In this document: positions 1 through 8,563 of the stretch, piece by piece
Layout: the number at the start of each line of letters is the position of its first letter
Numbering within the stretch: position 1 is the stretch's first letter
Assembly (NCBI GenBank): GCA_003133205.1
Contig: PKWK01000222.1
Span: 1 to 19,889, forward strand
Direction of reading: 5' to 3'
Length of the DNA: 19,889 nt
Origin: Granulicella sp.
Lineage (GTDB): Bacteria; Acidobacteriota; Terriglobia; Terriglobales; Acidobacteriaceae
The notes under the pieces: model-generated
What the model was told of the DNA's origin: nothing
Databases searched by the model: none
What the model saw: only the letters and a program-made list of their open reading frames with translations
Program-made: the position numbers and the translations under genes

Positions 1-444
1 TTTGATGACACCCCCTAGGCTCACCATCGTTACGACCTGGCCGCCTGAGTATTCGCTTTGACCGGTGCTCAACGAAATTGAAGACAATCGACGGGTGAAG
101 TGCGCCGGCTGACCTGTCTCAAAGCGCTGAGCATCGCTCTTGCTGCTCTTTGCGGTTTCTGAATGCTTCCTTCCCAACCCAAAATGCTTCTCGGATCAAT
201 GCCAGTGGTTGAGAGCCATATCCATTTCTACGCGGATCGAATTGTGGCGAGACACAACTCACTTGGGGGGCCGAAGTGCGGTATTGAACAGATCCCGCGA
301 GGTCGTGCAGGAGTCCGGCGTATGTGGCGGCCGTCGGCGCAACAATCAACCCCGTTTGCGTCCCCGATGGTATTTTGGCGAGGCACAGGATTACACAATG
401 AATAACCGAGACGGTGGCCGATGGCCAGCGACAATGACATAGCC
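1..444. other. No recognisable gene (left edge)
   Basis: Short open frames occur on both strands here, but none has a recognisable domain, a convincing ribosome binding site or protein-like composition. On the minus strand one frame stays open from about 195 to the left edge, so a coding region entering from the left cannot be fully excluded. The stretch lies downstream of the sulfatase stop codon. Around 410-430 there is only a 5-bp inverted repeat (TGGCC/GGCCA) with no T-run, which is too weak to call a terminator. Confidence 0.4.
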
Positions 445-1911
445 TTATGGGTAACGCTTGGCCGGATCGATCTCGGCAGGAGGCTCTCCAGCCGCCCGCA
501 TCATGTTTTTCAGTTCATCGCGGAGTTGATCAGCTGTGGAACGGAACTCCTTTCTGCCGGCAAGGTTGACCTGCTCAAAGGGATCGGAGGCCTGGTTGTA
601 CATCTGATATTCGACGTAGTGGTCGGAGAACTTCTCAGAGCGGCGACCCTGGGCATCGATGACGCAGTAGGTCCACTCTTTACTTCGCAAAGCGCGCGCT
701 GTCATGGACTCGCTGATCTGGATGAGTTCGCGATTCGGCCAGGATATGCGGGCCTCTGGCTCTCGAAGGAGCGGCATGACGCTACGTCCTTTAACCGAGT
801 CAGGCACTGGAATCCCCGCTGCATCAAGCAGCGTGGGCATGATATTGATGTTGCCAATGATCTCAGGCATTTCAGAGGCGCCGTTGAAGCCAGGGCCCTG
901 GGCAATCAGGGGGATGCGGATCGAACTGTTGTGGGGGCTGCGCTTGTACTCCTCGTTGCGAGTCATGAAGTGGCAGCCATGATCACTGGTGAAGATCAAG
1001 ATCGTATTCTCAGCGAGATTCTGCTCATCGAGCAGAGCGATGATCCGCCCGACCGACTTGTCGATTGCCTCAACGCAGCCATAGTAATCGGGCAATTGTG
1101 ACTGCCAGTTGCCGGGCAGAGGCCGGAGGTCGTTGGGGATGCAGGGATCAGCAAAGTGCTCAGCCGCACCTTTGGGAGCAACGAAGCGCTTCTCATCATT
1201 CTGGAAGTGAGGTTCGAGCTGCGAGATGTAAAGGAGAAAGGGTTTGTCGTGCTTTTGCTTGAGGAAGCGCTCGGCACGGTCGGTGAGAAAGTCGACACGG
1301 TACTCGTCTTTGAAGGTGATGGAGTTTCCATCCCCATCGAAAATTGTTCCCTCATACGGGTGCGTCGTACCTTCTAACTCGTTTGCACCTTCCCATAGAT
1401 CGAGGAAGCCTCCGCGGAACTCTGGCTTGACATAACCACGGCCACCACCGTCAGCCTCCCTGCCGGGCGCAAGGTGCCACTTGCCGATCAGATTTGCGGA
1501 GTAGCCTGCCTTGCGAAACTCGGAGGCGAGAGTGGGGAGCGAAGGATCAATGCTCAAGCCGTTATGCCAGACGCCGGTCTCGGTAGCATAGCGCCCAGTC
1601 ATGAGCATCGAACGGGACGGCGCGCAAACAGGCTGGTTGCAGATAGCCCCTGTGAAGTTGGTGCCGCGGGCGGCCATGGCGTCGAGGTTGGGAGTGCGCG
1701 TTGTATAGTTCTGCCCATTTGCTCCAATGAAGTCCGCACGAAACTGATCGGCAATATAGACGATGACGTTCGGCTTCGATGCGGATGGTGGCTCTTGAGC
1801 GGACACCTCGCGAGGAAGTGCAGCCCCCAGGCCTGCGGCCATACTCATAGCTGCAGTGCCAAGCAGAAACTTACGGCGATCGAGCGGATCTTCTCCATTG
1901 ATTTTTTTCAT
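445..1911 (-). CDS. Tat-exported formylglycine-dependent sulfatase (arylsulfatase family)
   Basis: This 488-aa protein should hydrolyse sulfate esters, probably on a polysaccharide or oligosaccharide, in the periplasm or at the cell surface. The N-terminus carries a twin-arginine motif (DRRKFLLG, residues 11-18), then a hydrophobic stretch ending near AQ39. The sulfatase signature CAPSR is at 96-100, followed by MLMTGR, so Cys96 is the residue expected to become formylglycine. Metal and substrate ligands are visible as D55 (IADQFRAD), GKWH at 143-146 and SDHG at 309-312. The length is normal for the S1 class. A GAAAGAG stretch 6 nt before the ATG supports the start. It is the last gene of a minus-strand group with the secreted protein at 2020-2919 (108-nt gap) and the GH3 remnant. 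The exact substrate cannot be read from the sequence. No maturase (FGE or anSME) gene is in the window. Confidence 0.93.
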   Translation of the reverse strand: MKKINGEDPLDRRKFLLGTAAMSMAAGLGAALPREVSAQEPPSASKPNVIVYIADQFRADFIGANGQNYTTRTPNLDAMAARGTNFTGAICNQPVCAPSRSMLMTGRYATETGVWHNGLSIDPSLPTLASEFRKAGYSANLIGKWHLAPGREADGGGRGYVKPEFRGGFLDLWEGANELEGTTHPYEGTIFDGDGNSITFKDEYRVDFLTDRAERFLKQKHDKPFLLYISQLEPHFQNDEKRFVAPKGAAEHFADPCIPNDLRPLPGNWQSQLPDYYGCVEAIDKSVGRIIALLDEQNLAENTILIFTSDHGCHFMTRNEEYKRSPHNSSIRIPLIAQGPGFNGASEMPEIIGNINIMPTLLDAAGIPVPDSVKGRSVMPLLREPEARISWPNRELIQISESMTARALRSKEWTYCVIDAQGRRSEKFSDHYVEYQMYNQASDPFEQVNLAGRKEFRSTADQLRDELKNMMRAAGEPPAEIDPAKRYP

Positions 1912-2019
1912 TCATCACTCTTTCGTCTTGAATGCATCGAGAACGTTACCCGCAACATTACGGCAGCTCAACCTTCTCAAGGACGCCCCTGTGGGAGGGT
2001 TTGCTTGCTGAGGCTATAG

Positions 2020-2919
2020 TTATTGGATTCGTATTGACCAGTGCGAATAGACGTAATTGCGGATCGTCTCCACATTCCCGAGAATCAGGTCGTATTCATA
2101 CTCAAACACCGTTCTTGGACCGATAACCTCCCGAGCAATAGGGCTCAAATATCCAGTATTGTCACTGCTTGGATCGCCAAGGCCGGGCTGTCCATTAAAG
2201 CCACCGAGGAAGCGCGTGACATTTTGATGAAAAACACCCAGACCCCAGGATCGCTCATTCACCAACGCTGACCAGCTTTCAGTTGTTGTCCAATTTTTCC
2301 ACGGCGGAGGTACCGGCTTGATCCAAGTTAGAGCATCGTGAGTGAAAGGGTGCGATCCCGTATAACCGACAATACGAAAGAGCGTTCCAACCGTGTAAAC
2401 CGCAGGGAGTTCCTGATTGAACGCCGGATACACGGTCTGATCCGAACGGTTATTGACGAGTCGATTCCTAATATGCACGGCCGCGCCCTGAAGACTGATC
2501 CAGGTCTCGAACGTGCACTCGCAATCGACCGAATCGAGAGCCCACTGCATGGGGCGCGTTTTGACATATAGAGTTTTTCCATCATTTGAATATTTGAGTA
2601 TTTTCCCTGGGTGGCCATAGACATCGCCTCCACTTACGGGGTTCCATGGCCAGCTTGGCCACTTCGGATGGGGTCTTCCGAAGGGCCTGGGTCCGCTATA
2701 GTAGGACTGCCCAATATATCTCCCGAAGTCGTGAACGTTGACGATGTTCTGTAATGTTTTCGAGTCCGCTAGAAAAGAAATTGATCCTCCATGATTTAAA
2801 TCAACTCCAACGCGGATTGTGCCGTTGTCAAGCACGCCTGCCTGATCGTTCGCCAACGCGACCGTGCTGAAGAGACAAATCGCCGCGAACGTCACAAGAC
2901 TTTGGAAAATTACTTTCAT
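2020..2919 (-). CDS. Secreted protein of unknown function, probable beta-sandwich
   Basis: This 299-aa protein has a clear Sec signal peptide (residues 1-23, hydrophobic SLVTFAAICLFSTVALA) and no other membrane segment. The mature part opens with NGTIRVGVDLNHGGSISFL, a pattern common at the start of galactose-mutarotase-like and other carbohydrate-binding beta-sandwiches. It is rich in Trp, Tyr and Gly-Pro motifs (GQSYYSGP, WPWNPVSGGD, NQELPAVY), as often found in glycan-contacting proteins. Two Cys close together (DCEC, near residue 133) may pair. I do not recognise a named family. It lies 68 nt downstream of the GH3 remnant and 108 nt upstream of the sulfatase on the same strand, which suggests a role in polysaccharide binding or breakdown, perhaps as a lyase or hydrolase. 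No Shine-Dalgarno sequence is seen before the ATG, so the start is chosen for its signal peptide. Confidence 0.75.
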   Translation of the reverse strand: MKVIFQSLVTFAAICLFSTVALANDQAGVLDNGTIRVGVDLNHGGSISFLADSKTLQNIVNVHDFGRYIGQSYYSGPRPFGRPHPKWPSWPWNPVSGGDVYGHPGKILKYSNDGKTLYVKTRPMQWALDSVDCECTFETWISLQGAAVHIRNRLVNNRSDQTVYPAFNQELPAVYTVGTLFRIVGYTGSHPFTHDALTWIKPVPPPWKNWTTTESWSALVNERSWGLGVFHQNVTRFLGGFNGQPGLGDPSSDNTGYLSPIAREVIGPRTVFEYEYDLILGNVETIRNYVYSHWSIRIQ

Positions 2920-2987
2920 ATTGAGGTTACTGCGAGATAGCTGCCACTTTCACAATAGGAATTATCCCTATAAGCCGAGCACGACAT

Positions 2988-4589
2988 TTATTTCGTCACG
3001 CGAATGCAAGAAGTAAGTGGTAGGTCACGGGAAGAAGATCCCACGTCGACCCCGTACATCCCCGATGCCACTACCCATCCGTGGCTCTGCACGTCCCAAT
3101 AAGCAAAGTCTCGGCGATGCAGGATCATGTTTATCTTCTTCGTTTCATGTGCGGCAAGACCGATGCGTGCAAACCCTTTCAATTCACGTACCGGCCTGGG
3201 TACTGAGGTTTTGGGCGGCGCGATATACATCTGAGCGATTTCCACGCCCGGACGTGCGGAAGTGTTCGTGATATCCACTGTAACGTCAACATCTCCGGTT
3301 GAATTGTCAGGTTTTTTCACGCTCAGGTTGGAATAGCGGAAGGTTGAATAGCTCAGGCCAAAGCCGAATGGGAACGCAGGCTGAATTTTATGTTCATCAT
3401 AGTAGCGATATCCTACGAAAATTCCTTCGTTGTAATTCACGTTGTCACGATCTTCCGTTCCGACGGCATGCGATGGGGAATCTTCCAAGTGCTGCGGCCA
3501 GGTAAAGCTTAGCTTACCGGAGGGATTGACGTCCCCGAAGAGAGCTTCCGCAATGGCCGTACCACCTTCCATACCTGGGTAAAATGCATCGAGTACGGCG
3601 GGAACGGAGTGAATCCATTCATCGACGGTAAACGGGGATCCGTGGATCAAGACCACTATCGTGCGTGGATTGATCGATGCGATCTGCTGTATAGCTCGTG
3701 CCTGCCCTTGCGGGAAATTCATATTGGTCCGATCCATACCCTCAGTATCTAAAGCATGCCCCCAGCCACCGACAAAAATGACCGCATCGGCATTGCGAAG
3801 CCGGGGCTCGATAGCATGGATGGCAGCGGCGGATTCCTGCGGAGTATTCGGTAAAGACCAGTCCAGGTGCAGAGAAGCATCCCCTTGTCCAGCATGATAG
3901 GAGATATCAACTGAATAAACGTGCCCTGCTTCCAGGCGAACGGTTGCCGTACCAGACTGCACATGGCCGGTTTCCGAATTCATAATGACTGGATTGTTGT
4001 CGATGCGCAGTGCGCTGGTATCTTGTCCGGAAAGACGCAGGGTGTAAAAGCCGGTCACTTTCGGCACAAGCTTGCCTACGTAGTGCGCGCTGAAGTTATC
4101 GGTGTGGATAAGCCTTGGATCAGGAGAGCTCATCTCCCACATGAAATTGATTTCAGGATCTACGCGTTCGACTGCCGCAGTTTTGTCGCCGTCGTTGAAA
4201 TACTGAGCCAGTAGCCCGTGCTGTCCATGAATAGGCTGCCAGTTGTCAGGGCCGATTGGTTCAAAATCGCCGGCGTCATCGAAGTCGATGTAATCGACTT
4301 TGGAGCGGTCCTTAAGTGCGTTGCGAATTTCTGTTAGAGCTGTGATCTCATAGGGAGATTCCACCGCTGAGCTGCCGCCGTAGCCATGTTTACAAAATCT
4401 GCGGTTTGCATTTGGTCCAAGGACAATAATGTTCTTGATCTTTGCCTTGTCGAGAGGCAGAGTGGCATTGTCATTTTTGAGTAGAACCAAGGTCTCCTCG
4501 GCGGCGCGCAGAGCAACGGCCTGGTGCTGCGGGGTATTGATGGAGCCGCCGGTAGTTGTGCCTCGCCAAAATTGTGATCCGCTGTTAGA
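2988..4589 (-). pseudogene. GH3 glycosidase remnant lacking the N-terminal catalytic domain
   Basis: The frame is open from just below an in-frame TGA (4590-4592) to the stop at 2988, but only the C-terminal half of a GH3 enzyme is present. It begins in the interdomain segment (INTPQHQAVALRAAEETLVLLKND, read in two parts), enters the GH3 C-terminal domain, then a PA14 domain (roughly residues 85-215 counted from the TTG at 4490). The GH3 C domain resumes with TEGMDR (about 249-254), where E250 matches the usual acid/base position. A fibronectin-III-like tail ends the protein. The N-terminal TIM barrel with the SD nucleophile motif is missing; an IS remnant begins at 4646 instead. The usual family length is 700-900 aa. 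As it stands it should be catalytically dead. An automatic annotation might start it at TTG 4490 as a 500-aa protein. The reading frame is otherwise undamaged, so truncation is recent or the fragment is kept as a binding module. Confidence 0.85.
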
Positions 4590-4645
4590 TCAGCCAGATA
4601 CGGGCGTACCTAGTTTCGCCTGCTCTTCCGTGTCAAACTGGCTCC

Positions 4646-5115
4646 ATGCTCAGCCTGCTGAGGATTCTGTTCGTATTGTTTGTCCGGTCCTTTTGCTCTC
4701 GTCGTGATCTTCTGTTGGAGAATCTGTCTCTGCGGCAGTAGCTTGCCGTTCTGAAGCAGAGGCATCCACAACCGAGGTTGAAGGCTCCGGACAGGCTCTT
4801 CTGGGTTCTCCTCTGCCGGCTCTGGCCTCGCTGGAAGCAGGCATTGATCATGGACGGTCGTTCGCTGGCATCGGGCAGGATTCAAGCTGTACTGGAAGTG
4901 GCTATCGCGGCGCCGCAATTGTGGAGGCAGAAGATGTGTGGGCAGGGAACTGAGTGAACTCATCTTCCGCATGGTAGCCGAGAACCCAACCTGGGGAGCC
5001 TCCACGGATTCACGGTGAACTGAAGATGCTTGGCTTCGACATCTCGGAGCGAACCGTGTTGCGCTGGATGCGGAATGCAAGCCAAGCGAGAGGCCCTCGA
5101 ATCTCTCGTGAGTAA
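4646..5115 (+). pseudogene. Broken IS transposase (helix-turn-helix/rve integrase-type)
   Basis: Three plus-strand frames together give the N-terminal part of a well-known integrase-core transposase. Frame one starts at ATG 4646 (MLSLLRILFVLFVRSF, then LLLENLSLRQ) and meets a TAG at 4739-4741 where the family has Gln, then continues (LAVLKQRHPQPRLKAPDRLF). After about 4847 the match moves to another frame (TVVRWHRAGFKLYWKW, then ELSELIFRMVAENPTWGA), consistent with a deletion of several bases. At about 5001 one extra base moves it to the third frame (PRIHGELKMLGFDISERTVLRWMR), ending at TAA 5113. The DDE catalytic core that should follow is absent. It therefore carries at least one nonsense change, two frameshifts and a 3' truncation. 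Recognition is by remembered family motifs. No terminal inverted repeats or target duplication could be identified. The element abuts the truncated GH3 gene and may mark the event that beheaded it. Confidence 0.85.
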
Positions 5116-5248
5116 GGCTCCCTCTAAGAAGCCTCAGACGAGCGTACTCAGCACGCAATCTGCGCCCAGCCGATTGTCTGTTGTACGTTAACCGGCATCG
5201 CGCGAATTTAATTGCAATATTGCGAGCAGCTCAGGAGTCGCGAGCGCC

Positions 5249-6643
5249 TTATGGCGCAGGGGTTAGGGTATACAGGTCGACGCCTCCGTTATAATTCGGC
5301 ACGTAGATGTGGCCGCCGTCAATCACAGACGGGTCGAACTTGTTGAACAGGAACTGCACACCCTGGGCCTGCGAGTCCCACAAAACTTGCAGCGTTCCAT
5401 TGGCAGCTAGGTGTACGGGGTCGTAGATCAGCAGTCTTCCGTTGCCTACGATCTGATTGGCATTCATGTAAGGGATGGTGCACACTAGGATCGCTGAATT
5501 CGGATCGGACCCGTTGCTGGAGCCCGAACAGAATCCACCGGTCATGCCCCCCGGCGACGTCCCACGCACATTCGCGCTGGCGAATTCATTGCCCTGAGCT
5601 AGATACGTGAGTGTGCCGGTGGAACTCACCTTCCACTTATGCAGCTGGTTGTTCTCACCCCACGCAAAGATCGTCCAGGAGTTCAGCAGTGGGTCGAAGA
5701 ACTGCACGGGTGTCATGTGCATGTGCGCCGTGTCGCCCCATGGGAAGAAGTTGAGGGTCGTTGGGTTAGGTGGGCAAGGATTCAGGGGACCAGGGTCCAC
5801 GGTCAGCCAGACGGGAGGCCCGGCCAGCTTCGCGCAGTTGGCTGCGGGATTCCGCAGATCCGCCGGCTTCGTTCCTCCCATGTTGGCCGTCCTGATCGGG
5901 TAACCGATGCCGTCCTTTCCGGTGGCGACGCACAAGCCCAGCGAAAAAATACAGGCCGGCCCTGCCGAGCCCCAGTCCTCGTCCGCCCATTGCCCCTGTG
6001 CCATCGCCTGGGGCACCACGCGCACCGTCAACTTGCCGTCGTTGCCGATCTCGCCCACTACCTTCGCGTTCCGTAAGTTCATGTTCATGCTCCCGCCGAC
6101 CGGCATGCTCATCGCCTCGGAAGGCGCGCTCACTCCTGCCAGCTTGTTCGCCGGCGGTGCCACCCCTCCGCTGCGTGCGAGGTCCGTCCAAGGCGTCCAG
6201 TGGTCGACTACCCTCAGGCTGGCGACGTTGCCTGCGCTCGCAGGCGTGTATCTAATATTCAGGAACGATTCGCCGAACTGGTGGACACCGTCGAAGTCTC
6301 CGTTGCCGGTAGTGACGTAGAGGTCTCCGTTGGGGTCGGCTGCCGCTCCCTGGCCACCCATCCATACGCCCGCTCCTTCGCCCTCGGTCATCGCTAACAT
6401 GGCTGCCATCGAGTTCGAGGCGACATCGAACGCGAAGCAGTAACCGGCGGCGCCGGCGCTTGTCTCCTGGATGGTGCCGGAGCAGCCGAATACTGTCTTC
6501 ACGCCATTGATATTGGTTTCTACCAGCGACGACCGCTGCTTGCGCGGAAACTTCGGGTTGATGAACGACTGCCCACTGCTTGTCCCGCTGATAAGGACCG
6601 GCGCCGAGGCGAGGCTTCCGTCGCCCATGTTCAGCACGAACAT
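5249..6643 (-). CDS. PQQ-like beta-propeller protein, 5'-truncated
   Basis: This 464-aa frame encodes a repeat-rich protein of the pyrroloquinoline-quinone/BamB-like propeller type. The best motif is AADPNGDLYVTTGNG (about residues 100-114), followed by FGESFLNI. Similar blades recur near the C-terminus (GHIYVPNYNGGVDLYTL). Many Cys, Gly and Asn residues suggest an exported protein, but there is no signal peptide, and the ATG used here falls inside what reads like a blade (NIARYFMFVLNMGDGSLASA). The same frame stays open upstream to about 6731, without a good start. At about 6685 the sequence changes to a YD-repeat shard, so the N-terminus has probably been lost. No quinone-binding residues or catalytic Asp could be assigned. 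Whether any product is made is doubtful because neither promoter nor ribosome binding site is visible. Confidence 0.65.
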   Translation of the reverse strand: MFVLNMGDGSLASAPVLISGTSSGQSFINPKFPRKQRSSLVETNINGVKTVFGCSGTIQETSAGAAGYCFAFDVASNSMAAMLAMTEGEGAGVWMGGQGAAADPNGDLYVTTGNGDFDGVHQFGESFLNIRYTPASAGNVASLRVVDHWTPWTDLARSGGVAPPANKLAGVSAPSEAMSMPVGGSMNMNLRNAKVVGEIGNDGKLTVRVVPQAMAQGQWADEDWGSAGPACIFSLGLCVATGKDGIGYPIRTANMGGTKPADLRNPAANCAKLAGPPVWLTVDPGPLNPCPPNPTTLNFFPWGDTAHMHMTPVQFFDPLLNSWTIFAWGENNQLHKWKVSSTGTLTYLAQGNEFASANVRGTSPGGMTGGFCSGSSNGSDPNSAILVCTIPYMNANQIVGNGRLLIYDPVHLAANGTLQVLWDSQAQGVQFLFNKFDPSVIDGGHIYVPNYNGGVDLYTLTPAP

Positions 6644-6679
6644 GAAGTAGCGTGCGATGTTGGGATTCGTGCTGGCCGC

Positions 6680-6966
6680 GCCTGCAAAGTGGTGTTGTGA
6701 CCCGACGACAGCCGGTTGTCCACGACAGTGCTAAGCCGATTGAGGCTGTCGTATGTGTAGGACATCGAAGCGCCGTTGGCATTCGACGACGCGATGGATG
6801 CCACATGACCCGCTGCATCGTAGGTATAGCTGAGCGTGCCCGCCGGCGTGGCCTTGCTGATGAGCCGGTCGGCACTGTCGTACCCGTACGTGGTAGTGCC
6901 GCTCGCGTCCGTCATGGTGGAACGCTTGCCAGTAGCGGTGTAGGTGAAGGTCACCGTTGCCACCTT
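6680..6966 (-). pseudogene. YD-repeat (RHS) gene shard
   Basis: About 95 codons on the minus strand show at least four tandem YD-type repeats typical of RHS proteins: FTYTATGKRSTM, YGYDSADRLISK, YTYDAAGHVASI and YTYDSLNRLSTV. The repeat homology starts at about 6966 and breaks off after SSGHNTT near 6685. The frame then runs on into noise up to a stop at 6631. The piece has neither the N-terminal export or VgrG-linked region nor the C-terminal core and toxin of an RHS protein. It lies between two unrelated truncated genes, and its longest frame begins inside antisense of the CRTAC1 remnant. It is best read as an inserted or left-over fragment with no function of its own. Confidence 0.8.
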
Positions 6967-6973
6967 CGAGGGC

Positions 6974-7814
6974 GCAAGTTTCGCGAGCGGATATGCGCTG
7001 AACGAAAGTGGCCGCGAGACTGCCTCCATGGGCATCGCTGCGGGAGATCTTCTGCATAACGGCCGGATCGATCTCTACAACACAACCTTCTCTGACGACT
7101 ACAACCCGCTCTACCGAAACGACGGTGACGGCAACTTTACAGACACCTCGTACCAGGAGGGCATCGCCGAGCCGACGATTCCATTTCTCGGCTGGGGCAC
7201 GGGTTTCTTCGACTAATGACAACGATAGTTGGCTCGATCTCTTCATGGTCAACGGTCATGTATACCCCCAGGTGGATGCGCAGAACTGGGGAACGACCTG
7301 GAAGCAACGTGCGCTGCTCTTCCACAGCAACGCGGGCAAGCTGGCTCTGGTTCCCGCGGTCGAGGGTACGGGTCTGGCGAAGCTGGCCACAGCGCGCGGC
7401 ATGGCCTTCGGCGATCTGTTCAACGACGGCAAGATCGATGTTGTGGTGAACAATATGGACAGTCCGCCATCGCTATTCCGCAACGTGGTGAAGAATGGAA
7501 ACCATTGGATCGAGTTCCGGTTGATCGGCGCGCCGCCGTCCGAGGCGGGGAAGCCGGGCAGCCCGCGCGATGGTGTGGGTGCCAGGGTCTATGTCACCGC
7601 CAATGGCTTTACACAGCGTTCCGATGTGCTGGCAGGGGGGAGCTTTGCTTCGAGTTCCGACCAGCGACCTCACTTCGGGGTCGGCCTCGCGACGACGATC
7701 GACAAGATCGAGATTCGCTGGCCCAGCGGGCGAGTACAGTCGGTCCCTCCCCCCGACGTTGTCGACAGCATTTACACCGTGACGGAAGGCAAAGGCATCG
7801 AGACACGGAAGTAG
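6974..7814 (+). pseudogene. CRTAC1-type FG-GAP/ASPIC-UnbV protein remnant, frameshifted
   Basis: The remnant begins mid-protein (ASFASGYALNESGRETASMG) in the FG-GAP/VCBS propeller region (AAGDLLHNGRIDLYNTTF, then NDGDGNFTD). It continues to GWGTGFFD and stops at TAA 7214-7216. The homology resumes in another frame as NDSWLDLFMVNGHVYPQVD and runs to the stop at 7814. Removing one A at 7215/7216 restores GFFDYDNDSW, so a single-base insertion explains the break. The C-terminal part holds a second propeller stretch (MAFGDLFNDGKIDVVVNNMD) and a complete ASPIC/UnbV module (DVLAGGSFASSSDQRPHFGVG, then IEIRWPSGRVQSV). The N-terminal third, including export signal, is missing. Full-length relatives are exported, about 500-1100 aa, and of unclear function, often paired with TPR proteins in Acidobacteriota. 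A second, different CRTAC1 remnant lies at 17905-18237. Confidence 0.85.
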
Positions 7815-7910
7815 AATCCGATGACATAGCCGGGAAGACCTGTAGTCAAAGATTATGTTCCCTTTGGCTTGCAGCGCTAAGAGCAGAGTAAGCGCAGATG
7901 GAGCGCAGGC

Positions 7911-8490
7911 ATGTTAATTTCATAGCGGCCACTCAGTTCCCATTCGCGAATCGCTTGCTCGCTCGTTTGTCTGCTGGGTCTCGCTGGCGAGAGTACCTTA
8001 GCTTCGGCTCCGGGAGTTCCGCCAGTCCTTTCAGTGCAGGCGGAGTTGATCGGTCCGCTGGATGTAACCCGGGTGAAAGAGGGTGCACATACTGGCGCGC
8101 GTCGTCCAGGATTGGAAGCAGGAAGGGTGCCATCTGCGACCGGGCGGCATGGTCGAGGGCCACGTTGTCAAGGTGATACGCTGTTCCAAGACGGAGAAAA
8201 CCTCCGTGCTGCAGTTGTCATTCGACAAGGCCGATTGCAACGACCACCCTTCGACGGAGTACAAATTCACGCTGATCGCGTTGATCGGCCCCTATGGCGA
8301 CCCTCCGCCGGATGGAATGATCGAGGGTCCGCCGCTTGCGGATGCTCCCGGCCTGAGCTTCGGCAATGACATCGCATCCACAGGCCCTCTGGCGCATAAC
8401 GAATGCGGCGACCCGTCCGGAGTCGACGTAATCGGTGACTCCTACCCCGCGCCTTGTGTGGCAGATAGAGTAGACTCCGGGAGAAGATGA
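7911..8490 (+). pseudogene. Broken gene for a small secreted protein
   Basis: From an ATG at 7911 the frame meets TAG at codon 5 (7923-7925), then continues with a signal-peptide-like stretch (RIACSLVCLLGLAG, alanine and leucine rich) and protein-like sequence (GVPPVLSVQAELIGPLDVTRVKEG). Near 8081-8093 the coding pattern moves by one base to a frame reading ILARVVQDWKQEGCHLRPGG, MVEGHVVKVIRCSKTEK and LQLSFDKADC, ending at TGA 8488. This resembles exported hypothetical proteins common in Acidobacteriota, whose function is unknown; that likeness is from memory. Both lesions are simple (one nonsense codon, one single-base insertion), so a fresh sequencing error cannot be excluded. The tail after about 8300 is rich in Pro, Gly and Asp and has no recognised domain. 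Confidence 0.5.
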
Positions 8491-8563
8491 ACCTCGCCGC
8501 GATCGTTCATCAGCGTGGTAGATAGCGCGATTTTCACAGCTAACAATCCACTTGCCGCCGTGG

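Noticed and set aside
421..1101. Long plus-strand frame of 226 codons
   Set aside because: It is fully antisense to the sulfatase, whose catalytic motifs are intact, and it has no domain likeness.
4610..5158. Minus-strand frame of 182 codons
   Set aside because: It is antisense to the plus-strand transposase remnant, whose motifs are recognisable across three frames, and it shows no family likeness itself.
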